This document shows positions 12,829 through 24,700 of a stretch of DNA of 64,000 nt, one piece after another. Location of the stretch: contig CM049309.1 in NCBI GenBank assembly GCA_026874595.1, forward strand, positions 93,952,723 through 94,016,722. The letters run 5' to 3'. The position numbers were made by a program, and so were the translations under genes. Origin of the DNA: Sipunculus nudus. Lineage: Eukaryota; Annelida; Sipuncula; Golfingiida; Sipunculidae. The notes below the pieces were generated by a model. The model had not been told where the DNA came from. It worked only from the letters and a program-made list of their open reading frames with translations, and did no database searches. Positions within the stretch are counted from its first letter, which is position 1. Each line of letters opens with the position of its first letter.

Positions 12829-14968
12829 AGTTGACCTGTGAGCTAATGCGATGGTGTGACGGCGAAATCTTCTTCTCCGAAACTGTTCAGCCAAATTGTC
12901 CAATATTTCACAGAAATGATTCCTGGAATAATCTTTCTCAAGTTTGTTCGAATGGTGTAAGTTCGGTGATTTTTGGCCGAGTTAGAGGAAGTTGAACTTA
13001 GTCATCTGTCCATAAAAGCATACTAAAATTACAATCTCAGAAACGGCTGGAGCTATCATCACCAAATTTTATGCCAATGTTGTTCACATGAGACATATCT
13101 GAGATTGAGGTATTGGTGGCGCCACCTGCATTGGCCTTTTTTGTATGGGGGTCATCAGTTTGCGTTTGTCTTCTGTACGTTAACCCATACTATTTTGAAA
13201 ATGATTGGAGCTAGCATCATGGTCACATGAGTCATATATGAAGTTCAGGTATTGATGGCGCCACCTAAAATGACCTTTTTTGTACGGGGGTCATTGGTCA
13301 TCTGTACATTAATCCATAATTTCTCTGGAATAGCAGGAGCTACCATTCCAAGATTTTATGCAATAATCTGTCACATATCAAATTTTGTGGGATTCAGCTT
13401 ATTTTTTTGCTATCTGCATTTACTTAGATTTTATAGGGAAAAAGCTTCTTGTAGACGGTCCAGCCAAATTGTTCAATATTTTACATAAATGATCCCAGAG
13501 GCAAGCCCTCTCAAGTTTGTTCAAATGGTTTGCATTTGATGAATTTTAGTGGAGTTACACAAATTTGAACAGTCATTTGGCCAAGTAAGCATACTGACAT
13601 TGTACTCTCAGAAATGACAGAAGCTAGCATTATCAAGTATTGTGCAACTGTTGGTCACATGACTCATATTTGAAATTGCAGATTTTGTGGTGCCACCTAC
13701 ATTGACCTGTTTTTATGGGCAAAAAATCTCCTAATATAAGCCTCTTTCAGCTTAATGATGAAACTGTCAAGTTGAATAGTTCAATTTTTCAAAAGAATTA
13801 TCCTAGGACATGGTTCTTTCAATCATATCAGAATATACTGAGTTTGTTGAGTTTTGGTTGTGTTGTGAAAAGCTTAAGTTGGTCTTATAGCCATTATTAT
13901 GTCTTTTTGAAACTGAGGACTGCAGTAGTGTTCTTCTACAAAATTATTATTTCATTTATATCTTCTGTAACATTGCACAAAAATTATTCTTAGGTGGCCT
14001 TTGTTCAAGTTTACTAGAATGATTTTTGGCAGAACTATTGGACCTTTAACAATGAAAGTACTGCATCTTTTATTATTCTAGATATTTTTATAAAAAATTT
14101 ATGAATATGTCGGCTTGAAAAAAAAAATTTAACCAAAGTCTTTCAGTATGTGTAAACAGATATACCAACAAGCCAAGATTGAATCCGTATCTTTAAATAG
14201 GTTGAGAAACTGCCAACTGTTTCAGATTTGGGAACAGATCAAGAGTTCATTCAGTGCAGCCAGATATAGGTCAAGAGTTCAATCAGTGCAGCCAAGCACA
14301 TGGCATGTGATCACCTCATGGGTGACATGTGAACACCTCATGGGCACCATGTGATCACTTCATGGGTGTCAAGCCCCTCAGGGCAGGGCCCCTGCATGAG
14401 CTTATGCAATGGTGTTGCTACTATTTCAGATTTGGCAACAGGCTATTGGTCAGTCTGGATCTATTTATAGCTTTGGCAGACTGCCAACTGTATTAGATTA
14501 AGCAACAGGTCAATAGTTCACTCAGTGCAGCCAGGTATGGGTCAGGAGTTTACTCAGTGCAGGAGCTGCATTCTATTTATAGCTTTGGCAGACTGCCAAC
14601 TCTGTCAGATTATGCAACAGGTCAAGAGTTCACTCAGTGCAGCCAGGTACAGGTCAAAAGTTCACTCAGTCTAGCCAGGTGCAGGTCATGAGTTCACTCA
14701 GGGAACAGCCTTTCTCACCTAAACCTGGTCAGCCCCATGCATCAGACTCAAGGTAAGTTTGATGTATTGGCCTAATATTTTGACCTGTCTATGTGTCTTT
14801 GATGGCTCTCTCGCTCACAAGACAGGTGTTGCCACCTACCATGACTTTTGCACAGTGTGTGTCCCTGCGTTTTTCTCAGGAGGGGTTTTATATATCAGTC
14901 TGAAATTGGGCATGTGTATATATCTCTGATAGCTTCATTGTATACAAGACTGGTGGTGCCAGCTACAA

Positions 14969-17387
14969 TTTTTAGCTCAGCTGACTTTCAGTCATGCTGG
15001 GCTATAGCGATGGGTCTTTGTCCGGCGTCCTTCCATCTGTCCGGCCGGCCGCCCGGCCGGCTGTCCGTCCGTCCATTAGCAGGGCACAAATCGTAACCAT
15101 AGGGGCTAGGGCCATGAACCCTATGCAGTCTTAGAGGTTCTAAAAAGATCTCCTTGCAAACCTGAAATTTGGTCACTGCGACCTATATTCTCTAAGTTAT
15201 GGGATGTGTTTGCAACCCCCAGAAATAATTCTTTTAGCCAAATTTTCATCCCAAACCTTCCATCTTTCACATACAGCTCACCTACCAAAAGGGGAAGAAC
15301 CATAATTATTTAGAGGTCACAAGGTCAAAGGTCAAGGTCACAGAACCAACTCCTTTGAAAAGCCTCAGGATGCATTTTAAGCCAAACCTTTCATCCCAGT
15401 TCTTTGATCTTTCACATATAGCTCACCTACTAAGTGGGAGAAGAATCCTATAGATGTTGAGGTCACAAGGTCAAAGGTCAGGGTCACAGGATCCACTTCT
15501 TTGAAAAGGTTGTGGACACATTTCAAGCTAGACCTTTCATTCCAAACCTTTCAGCACTGATATCGCCTCTCTGCCAACAGGGGAAAAGACCTGTTGATTT
15601 TGAGGTCAAAGGTCAAGTTCACAGCACCCTCTTCTTGAGTGGAGTCATTTTCAGCAAACTTTTCAATCTATACTTTCCATCTGTCATATATGGCTTACCT
15701 ACCAATAGGAGAAGAAGCCTATTGATGTTGAGTTCAAAAGGTCAAAGGTCAAGGTCACAATATTGTTCTAAATGCTTGTGAACATATTTCAAGTGAAACT
15801 GTTCAACCCAAACCTTCAGTCTTTCACATATGCCACATCTATGCATCACTGAATTTGATTCAAACTTCATATTTATGGGTCTTTTTGCATGAAGAAATAA
15901 CTAATTGATTTTGAGGTCAGCTGGTCAGGAGGTTAAAGGTAGCAGGTCTAAGTTATTCACTCATTGGTTGCCAAGTAATTACACCCGGCCAGATGTAAGT
16001 GGTTAGTAGTTACCCATCATTTGGAAAGAATCCAGTTGATATATGGGCAAAAGGCCAAGGTCATAGGTCAGGGATGTTCACAATAACTTATTTTGTAGAC
16101 CATCTCTATTTTTCTTGTTTTCTGGTACATCTCACTATGTGCCCATAATTGTCAGTGAAACTTGTGATATATGACTCCCTTTTGTATCAGCTCATGGAGT
16201 GATAAGAATATATCATTAGTGCATAACAAAAACACTGTTGCCGGAATGCTTTGGCCAGGCATTAAGACTATGAGAGTTAAGTGTTAAGTTTAGCTACTGA
16301 TTTATAAAATGATGGGAACATTTTGCAGTTTATATCATGGTATCATAGCAATAAACTTAGTTTTCTAGATATCTGAATATTATTATACAAATCATCAGAT
16401 ATACCAGCAAGTGTTTGTTCTGATAATATGTGGGTCTGTTCCTGGATTTAGGATGGCTTTATTTGATTACAAGACTCTTAGTGATGCTTTCTGCATTTCT
16501 TTTCTTTTAGGTTTTGCAGTTTACCTACCCTGCTGACCCCATTGAATAGCAAGCTGATAATTAAAACAAATTGGACTTGCACTTTTTACATTTGCATGTT
16601 CATAAATCTGATATGATAGCTCTCCAACCTGATCATGCCTTTTGAATTGTTTTGGACATTCATAACTGTTACATTCTTTGAAGCAATTGCTACAAGTTAA
16701 GTGTCTTATTGGAGGATGTGTGACTTGTCAGAAAACCATTATGTCTGCCAGGTAGCCATTTTAGAAATCCTTTTGCCAGGACAGTTTCTGTGATTTTTTT
16801 TATGATGTTTGGTCCCTTTTAGAGGATGTTTGTTGTTCAATTTCCGACCTGTCAGAAATCCAATATGGCCACCAGGACGCCATCCTTAAATTCCTTTAGA
16901 ACATATTATCTCAAGAACTATTAAAGTGAATGCAGTGGGATGTATATTAATGTAATCTTGCATTGGGTCAAAGATTTCTTAATAAATATGACCATCATTT
17001 ATGAAAGCTCAGTACAGCTGGCTTGTATTGAATAAAATTAATATGGAAGCACCCGTTTCACAATAATTCTTGCATGGATTTCCTTGATCTTTTGCTATAT
17101 TTTGATCTTATATGTGGCCTGTGTGGTATTCCTTTTGAGACTGACAGGTATCGAGCAAGCTGTGGGATTAGTTCCTGATAGCTCAACAACCATACATTTT
17201 GCCTCAGACCATCATTCACTATGTTTTAACCAGACATATATGATAAGAATTTATGGCAATGTAGAAAGTTTAAACAAAATTGGCATATAGGTTCTGCAAC
17301 AATTTTACTAGAAGTTGTGAATTGCTGCCCCTGATGTCGCAGGTCATGCTTGGCAGCTGAGCGTCATGACCCGTGGGTCACTTGTTT
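14969..17387 (+). mobile_element. Family A' Helentron-like element, about 2.4 kb
   Basis: It begins AGCTCAGCTGACTTTCAGTC after a T run and ends GCAGCTGAGCGTCATGACCC, GTGGGTCACTTGTT. A GC-rich CGGCC/GTCC segment lies at about 15020-15075, followed by GTTAGCAGGGCACAAA-type sequence shared with 2350. Diverged internal repeats (about 120-150 bp) at 15270-15800 each carry AGGTCA arrays. It sits in a B element, and the empty site is preserved at 4313-4323, showing insertion within a T run without an evident target duplication. Confidence 0.75.
15314..15770 (+). repeat. Clustered AGGTCA direct repeats inside A' element
   Basis: Four AGGTCA half-sites occur at 15314, 15322, 15329 and 15335 (spacers 2, 1 and 0). 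Another set begins at 15460, 15468 and 15475, and further AGGTCA pairs lie near 15602 and 15738-15760. The spacing of one resembles DR1 nuclear-receptor elements. The motif occurrence is seen directly; any binding is inference. Confidence 0.7.
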
Positions 17388-17562
17388 TAGTGTTCTGTGC
17401 ACCCATGCCAGAATTTCAGCAGAGTTTGTGTAATTGTTTCTTATTCAAATTGTTTAGTACTTGCATTGTTCATATACATGAAAAGTAATGGTCCAGCATT
17501 GAAGCATTATACCTGGTGTATTTCCCAATGCACAGGTTCGCATTAGGCCTGTAGGCCTTGTT

Positions 17563-17886
17563 TTTAATAAAAATTATATTTGGCACAATATTTGTTATTA
17601 AATTTTAATAAATAGTTAAACTCTTTATCTTATATGTGCTGCTTATCAGTTATATGGCCAAGTCAAAATCTGTATGACAGTGGCACACCATTTGTTAATA
17701 AAATAAATGAAATCAATCTCTTCCCTGTCTCCAAAGAAACTGTCAAAATCATATATAAGCTTAACACTAACAACTCATAATACAGCTTATATTTATTTCC
17801 ACACAAAACCAGCATGTGCCTCATTTCAAAATCATATTTTTTTATCTTATATAACAGCTGAGCGCCGTGACCCATAGGTCCCTTGT
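17563..17886 (+). mobile_element. 3' terminal fragment of a family A element
   Basis: It ends with CAGCTGAGCGCCGTGACCC, then ATAGGTCCCTTGTTT. It directly follows the B 3' end at 17562, which suggests the B element inserted into an older A copy whose 5' part is not identifiable nearby. Confidence 0.5.
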
Positions 17887-18690
17887 TTAAGTTAAAACAA
17901 AAGAAGACAAACGTATTACAAAAATAAATCTGTTAGGAATCTTGCTAAACTTTGTGTACTTTGACACATTCACGTGATCGTTAAGCTGTCAGCCATTTTG
18001 CAGCATCGCTTTATATAGAAAACATGCACAAACAGGTGAATGCACAATAATTCTCTATTTCTTTAGGTAAAACAAATAAATTGTTTTATGATTAATCAAA
18101 ATCCTTGAGGATTCATATATTTAACCATTGACAACATTTGACATATTAACGTGATCGGTAAGATGTCAGCCATTGGCAGTAAGATCATTATTTATCAGTA
18201 ATAAATGCAAACAGGTAAATATACAGTAATTTTTCTGTAGAAGGTGTAGAAATTATAAATAAATAAAATATATTAACTAATGAATTAAAACATTATTAAA
18301 TGAAAAATTCCAAAACAGATAAATCAAAAACCCTCTGAATAATATGAGAAACACACCCAAGCCATCCTATAGCAATCCATAGTATTAGAGTGACGGCTAC
18401 AATCTTGAAGATTAACACCCAGTTTATTTGAATAGCCTACTTAAATGAATTTTATCGGTTGACAAATAAGATATTTAATTAAACGGGACCTAATGTATAC
18501 CCTGTGGGAACCAACCCATTCTTCGTTCACTAATTGGCTGATCAGTTATAGATTTGATTGACATCGGGGATTGTGACCTGCAGTATCCGTCTTAATATCT
18601 TGAGTACTGTTTATCATGATGAACTGGGCCCTGTTTATTGAGGCTTAATTGATGCAAGCCCAGGTAGCCAGATGACATAATTACTAGTGG
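17887..18690. other. Non-element spacer with a diverged 177-bp duplication
   Basis: ACGTGATCG followed by a TGTCAGCCATT word occurs at 17972 and again at 18149, and AAACAGGTRAAT recurs near 18030 and 18207, so a segment of about 177 bp is present twice with heavy divergence. The remainder has no feature I can support. The last bases (18686-18690) begin the microhomology from which the 72-bp satellite appears to have started. Confidence 0.5.
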
Positions 18691-18744
18691 ACAGGTATTG
18701 GAACTTGTACTATTTGGTTTGCACCAGTTAAGCCTGGTGGTGTA

Positions 18745-21700
18745 ATGGTTAGTCTGTTTGACTCAGGTACTGGGACTTGTTCTATTGGGTTTGCCCCAGT
18801 TCAGCCTGGTGGTGTAATGGTTAGTCTGCTGGACTCAGGTACTGGGACTTGTTCTATTGGGTTTGCACCAGTTAAGCCTGGTGGTGTAATGGTTAGTCTG
18901 TTTGACTCAGGTACTGGGACTTGTTCTATTGGGTTTGCCCCAGTTAAGCCTGGTGGAGTAATGGTTAGTCTGTTTGACTCAGGTACTGGGACTTGTTCTA
19001 TTGGGTTTGCACCAGTTAAGCCTGGTGGTGTAATGGTTAGTCTGCTGGACTCAGGTACTGTAACTTGTTCTATTGGGTTTGCACCAGTTAAGCCTGGTGG
19101 TGTAATGGTTAGTCTGTTTGACTCAGGTACTGGGACTTGTTCTATTGGGTTTGCACCAGTTAAGCCTGGTGGTGTAATGGTGAGTCTGTTTGACTCAGGT
19201 ACTGGGACTTGTTCTATTGGGTTTACACCAGTTAAGCCTGGTGGTGTAATGGTTAATCTGCTGGACTCAGGTACTGGGACTTGTTCTATTGGGTTTGCCC
19301 CAGTTCAGCCTGGTGGTGTAATGGTTAGTCTGCTGGACTTGGGTACTGGGACTTGTTCTATTGAGTTTGCACCAGTTAAGCCTGGTGGTGTAATGGTTAG
19401 TCTGCTGGACTCAGGTACTGGGACTTGTTCTATTGGGTTTGCACCAGTTAAGCGTGGTGGTGTAATGGTTAGTCTGCTGGACTCAGGTACTGGGACTTGT
19501 TCTATTGGGTTTGCACCAGTTAAGCCTGGTGGTGTAATGGTTAGTCTGTTTGACTCAGGTACTGGGACTTGTTCTATTGGGTTTGCCCCAGTTAAGCCTG
19601 GTGGAGTAATGGTTAGTCTGCTGGACTCAGATACTGGGACTTGTTCTATTGGGTTTGCCCCAGTTCAGCCTGGTGGTGTAATGGTTAGTCTGCTGGACTC
19701 AGGTACTGGGACTTGTTCTATTGGGTTTGCACCAGTTAAGCCTGGTGGAGTAATGGTTAGTCTGTTTGACTCAGGTACTGGGACTTGTTCTATTGGGTTT
19801 GCACCAGTTAAGCCTGGTGGTGTAATGGTTAGTCTGCTGGACTCAGGTACTGGGACTTGTTCTATTTGGTTTGCACCAGTTAAGCCTGGTGGTTTAATGG
19901 TTAGTCTGCTGGACTCAGGTACTGGGACTTGTTCTATTGGGTTTGCACCAGTTAAGCCTGGTGGTGTAATGGTTAGTCTGCTGGACTCAGGTACTGGGAC
20001 TTGTTCTATTGGGTTTGCACCAGTTAAGCCTGGTGGTTTAATGGTTAGTCTGCTGGACTCAGGTACTGGGACTTGTTCTATTGGGTTTGCACCAGTTAAG
20101 CCTGGTGGTGTAATGGTTAGTCTGCTGGACTCAGGTACTGGGACTTGTTCTATTGGGTTTGCACCAGTTAAGCCTGGTGGTGTAATGGTTAGTCTGCTAG
20201 ACTCAGGTACTGTAACTTGTTCTATTGGGTTTGCACCAGTTAAGCCTGGTGGTGTAATGGTTAGTCTGCTAGACTCAGGTACTGTAACTTGTTCTATTGG
20301 GTTTGCACCAGTTAAGCCTGGTGGTGTAATGGTTAGTCTGCTGGACTCAGGTACTGTAACTTGTTCTATTGGGTTTGCACCAGTTAAGCCTGGTGGTGTA
20401 ATGGTGAGTCTGTTTGACTCAGGTACTGGGGCTTGTTCTATTGGGTTTGCACCAGTTAAGCCTGGTGGTGTAATGGTTAGTCTGCTGGACTCAGGTACTG
20501 GGACTTGTTCTATTGGGTTTGCACCAGTTAAGCCTGGTGGTGTAATGGTTAGTCTGCTGGACTCAGGTACTGGGACTTGTTCTATTGGGTTTGCCCCAGT
20601 TCAGCCTGGTGGTGTAATGGTTAGTCTGCTGGACTTGGGTACTGGGACTTGTTCTTCTGGGTTTGCACCAGTTAAGCCTGGTGGTGTAATGGTTAGTCTG
20701 CTTGACTCAGGTACTGGGACTTGTTCTATTGGGTTTGCACCAGTTAAGCCTGGTGGTGTAATGGTTAGTCTGCTGGACTCAGGTACTGGGACTTGTTCTA
20801 TTGGGTTTGCACCAGTTAAGCGTGGTGGTGTAATGGTTTGTCTGTTTGACTCAGGTACTGGGACTTGTTCTATTGGGTTTGCCCCAGTTAAGCCTTGTGG
20901 AGTAATGGTTAGTCTGCTGGACTCAGATACTGGGACTTGTTCTATTGGGTTTGCCCCAGTTAAGCCTGGTGGTTTAATGGTTAGTCTGCTGGACTCAGGT
21001 ACTGGGACTTGTTCTATTGGGTTTGCACCAGTTAAGCCTGGTGGTGTAATGGTTAGTCTGCTGGACTCAGGTACTGGGACTTGTTCTATTGGGTTTGCAC
21101 CAGTTAAGCCTGGTGGTGTAATGGTTAGTCTGCTGGACTCAGGTACTGGGACTTGTTCTATTGGGTTTGCACCAGTTAAGCCTGGTGGTGTAATGGTTAG
21201 TCTTCTGGACTCAGGTACTGTAACTTGTTCTATTGGGTTTGCACCAGTTAAGCCTGGTGGTGTAATGGTTAGTCTGTTTGACTCAGGTACTGGGACTTGT
21301 TCTATTGGGTTTGCACCAGTTAAGCCTGGTGGTGTAATGGTGAGTCTGTTTGACTCAGGTACTGTAACTTGTTCTATTGGGTTTGCATCAGTTAAGCCTG
21401 GTGGTGTAATGGTTAGTCTGTTTGACTCAGGTACTAGGACTTGTTCTATTGGGTTTGCACCAGTTAAGCCTGGTGGTGTAATGGTGAGTCTGTTTGACTC
21501 AGGTACTGGGACTTGTTCTATTGGGTTTGCACCAGTTAAGCCTGTTGGTGTAATGGTTAGTCTGCTGGACTCAGGTACTGGGACTTGTTCTATTGGGTTT
21601 GCCCCAGTTCAGCCTGGTGGTGTAATGGTTAGTCTGCTGGACTTGGGTACTGGGACTTGTTCTATTGGGTGTGCACCAGTTAAGCCTGGTGGTGTAATGG

Positions 21701-24700
21701 TTAGTCTGCTGGACTCAGGTACTGGGACTTGTTCTTTTGGGTTTGCACCAGTTAAGCCTGGTGGTGTAATGGTTAGTCTGCTGGACTCAGGTACTGGGAC
21801 TTGTTCTATTGGGTTTGCCCCAGTTAAGCCTGGTGGAGTAATGGTTAGTCTGCTGGACTCAGATACTGGGACTTGTTCTATTTGGTTTGCACCAGTTAAG
21901 CCTGGTGGTTTAATGGTTAGTCTGCTGGACTCAGGTACTGGGACTTGTTCTATTGGGTTTGCACCAGTTAAGCCTGGTGGTGTAATGGTTAGTCTGCTGG
22001 ACTCAGGTACTGGGACTTGTTCTATTGGGTTTGCACCAGTTAAGCCTGGTGGTGTAATGGTTAGTCTGTTTGACTCAGGTACTGGGACTTGTTCTATTGG
22101 GTTTGCCCCAGTTCAGCCTGGTGGAGTAATGGTTAGTCTGCTGGACTCAGGTACTGGGACTTGTTCTATTGGGTTTGCACCAGTTAAGCCTGGTGGTGTA
22201 ATGGTTAGTCTGTTTGACTCAGGTACTGGGACTTGTTATTTTGGGTTTGCCCCAGTTAAGCCTGGTGGAGTAATGGTTAGTCTGTTTGACTCAGGTACTG
22301 GGACTTGTTCTATTGGGTTTGCACCAGTTAAGCCTGGTGGTGTAATGGTTAGTCTGCTGGACTCAGGTACTGTAACTTGTTCTATTGGGTTTGCACCAGT
22401 TAAGCCTGGTGGTGTAATGGTTAGTCTGTTTGACTCAGGTACTGGGACTTGTTCTGTTGGGTTTGCACCAGTTAAGCCTGGTGGTGTAATGGTGAGTCTG
22501 TTTGATTCAGGTACTGGGACTTGTTCTATTGGGTTTGCACCAGTTAAGCCTGGTGGTGTAATGGTTAGTCTGCTGGACTTGGGTACTGGGACTTGTTCTA
22601 TTGGGTTTGCCCCAGTTCAGCCTGGTGGTGTAATGGTTAGTCTGCTGGACTTGGGTACTGGGACTTGTTCTATTGGGTTTGCACCAGTTAAGCCTGGTGG
22701 TGTAATGGTTAGTCTGCTGGACTCAGGTACTGGGACTTGTCCTATTGGGTTTGCACCAGTTAAGCCTGGTGGTGTAATGGTTAGTCTGTTTGATTCAGGT
22801 ACTGGGACTTGTTCTATTGGGTTTGCACCAGTTAAGCGTGGTGGTGTAATGGTTAGTCTGCTGGACTCAGGTACTGGGACTTGTTCTATTGGGTTTGCAC
22901 CAGTTAAGCCTGGTGGTGTAATGGTTAGTCTGTTTGACTCAGGTACTGGGACTTGTTCTATTGGGTTTGCCCCAGTTAAGCCTGGTGGAGTAATGGTTAG
23001 TCTGCTGGACTCAGATACTGGGACTTGTTCTATTTGGTTTGCACCAGTTAAGCCTGGTGGTTTAATGGTTAGTCTGCTGGACTCAGGTACTGGGACTTGT
23101 TCTATTGGGTTTGCACCAGTTAAGCCTGGTGGTGTAATGGTTAGTCTGCTGGACTCAGGTACTGGGTCTTATTCTATTGGGTTTGCACCAGTTAAGCCTG
23201 GTGATGTAATGGTTAGTCTGTTTGACTCAGGTACTGGGACTTGTTCTATAGGGTTTGCCCCAGTTCAGCCTGGTGGTGTAATGGTTAGTCTGCTGGACTC
23301 AGGTACTGGGACTTGTTCTATTTGGTTTGCACCAGTTAAGCCTGGTGGAGTAATGGTTAGTCTGTTTGACTCTGGTACTGGGACTTGTTCTATTGGGTTT
23401 GCACCAGTTAAGCCTGGTGGTGTAATGGTTAGTCTGCTGGACTCAGGTACTGTAACTTGTTCTATTGGGTTTGCACCAGTTAAGCCTGGTGGTGTAATGG
23501 TTAGTCTGTTTGACTCAGGTACTGGGACTTGTTCTATTGGGTTTGCACCAGTTAAGCCTGGTGGTGTAATGGTGAGTCTGTTTGACTCAGGTACTGTAAC
23601 TTGTTCTATTGGGTTTGCACCAGTTAAGCCTGGTGGTGTAATGGTTAGTCTGTTTGACTCAGGTACTAGGACTTGTTCTATTGGGTTTGCACCAGTTAAG
23701 CCTGGTGGTGTAATGGTGAGTCTGTTTGACTCAGGTACTGGGACTTGTTCTATTGGGTTTGCACCAGTTAAGCCTGTTGGTGTAATGGTTAGTCTGCTGG
23801 ACTCAGGTACTGGGACTTGTTCTATTGGGTTTGCACCAGTTCAGCCTGGTGGTGTAATGGTTAGTCTGCTGGACTTGGGTACTGGGACTTGTTCTATTGG
23901 GTTTGCACCAGTTAAACCTGGTGGTGTAATGGTTAGTCTGCTGGACTCAGGTACTGGGACTTGTTCTATTGGGTTTGCACCAGTTAAGCCTGGTGGTGTA
24001 ATGGTTAGTCTGCTGGACTCAGGTACTGGGACTTGTTCTATTTGGTTTGCACCAGTTAAGCATGGTGGTTTAATGGTTAGTCTGCTGGACACAGGTACTG
24101 GGACTTGTTCTATTGGGTTTGCACCAGTTAAGCCTGGTGGTGTAATGGTTAGTCTGCTGGACTCAGGTACTGGGACTTGTTCTATTGGGTTTGCACCAGT
24201 TAAGCCTGGTGGTGTAATGGTTAGTCTGTTTGACTCAGGTACTGGGACTTGTTCTATTGGGTTTGCCCCAGTTGAGCCTGGTGGTGTAATGGTTAGTCTG
24301 CTGGACTCAGGTACTGGGACTTGTTCTATTGGGTTTGCACCAGTTAAGCCTGGTGGTGTAATGGTTAGTCTGTTTGACTCAGGTACTGGGACTTGTTCTA
24401 TTGGGTTTGCCCCAGTTAAGCCTGGTGGAGTAATGGTTAGTCTGTTTGACTCAGGTACTGGGACTTGTTCTATTGGGTTTGCACCAGTTAAGCCTGGTGG
24501 TGTAATGGTTAGTCTGCTGGACTCAGGTACTGTAACTTGTTCTATTGGGTTTGCACCAGTTAAGCCTGGTGGTGTAATGGTTAGTCTGTTTGACTCAGGT
24601 ACTGGGACTTGTTCTATTGGGTTTGCACCAGTTAAGCCTGGTGGTGTAATGGTGAGTCTGTTTGATTCAGGTACTGGGACTTGTTCTATTGGGTTTGCAC

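Larger units (their letters stand above)
12829..17562 (+). mobile_element. Family B element interrupted by family A' element
   Basis: The 5' end is TTGACCTGTGAGCTAATGCG (slightly mutated) and the 3' end is CACAGGTTCGCATTAGGCCT, GTAGGCCTTGTT at about 17530-17562. The stretch 12866-13160 is a close duplicate of 11640-11930, as expected for two B copies. An A' element occupies about 14969-17387. Rejoining the flanks gives the same order as the uninterrupted B copy at 2697-4490. Confidence 0.68.
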
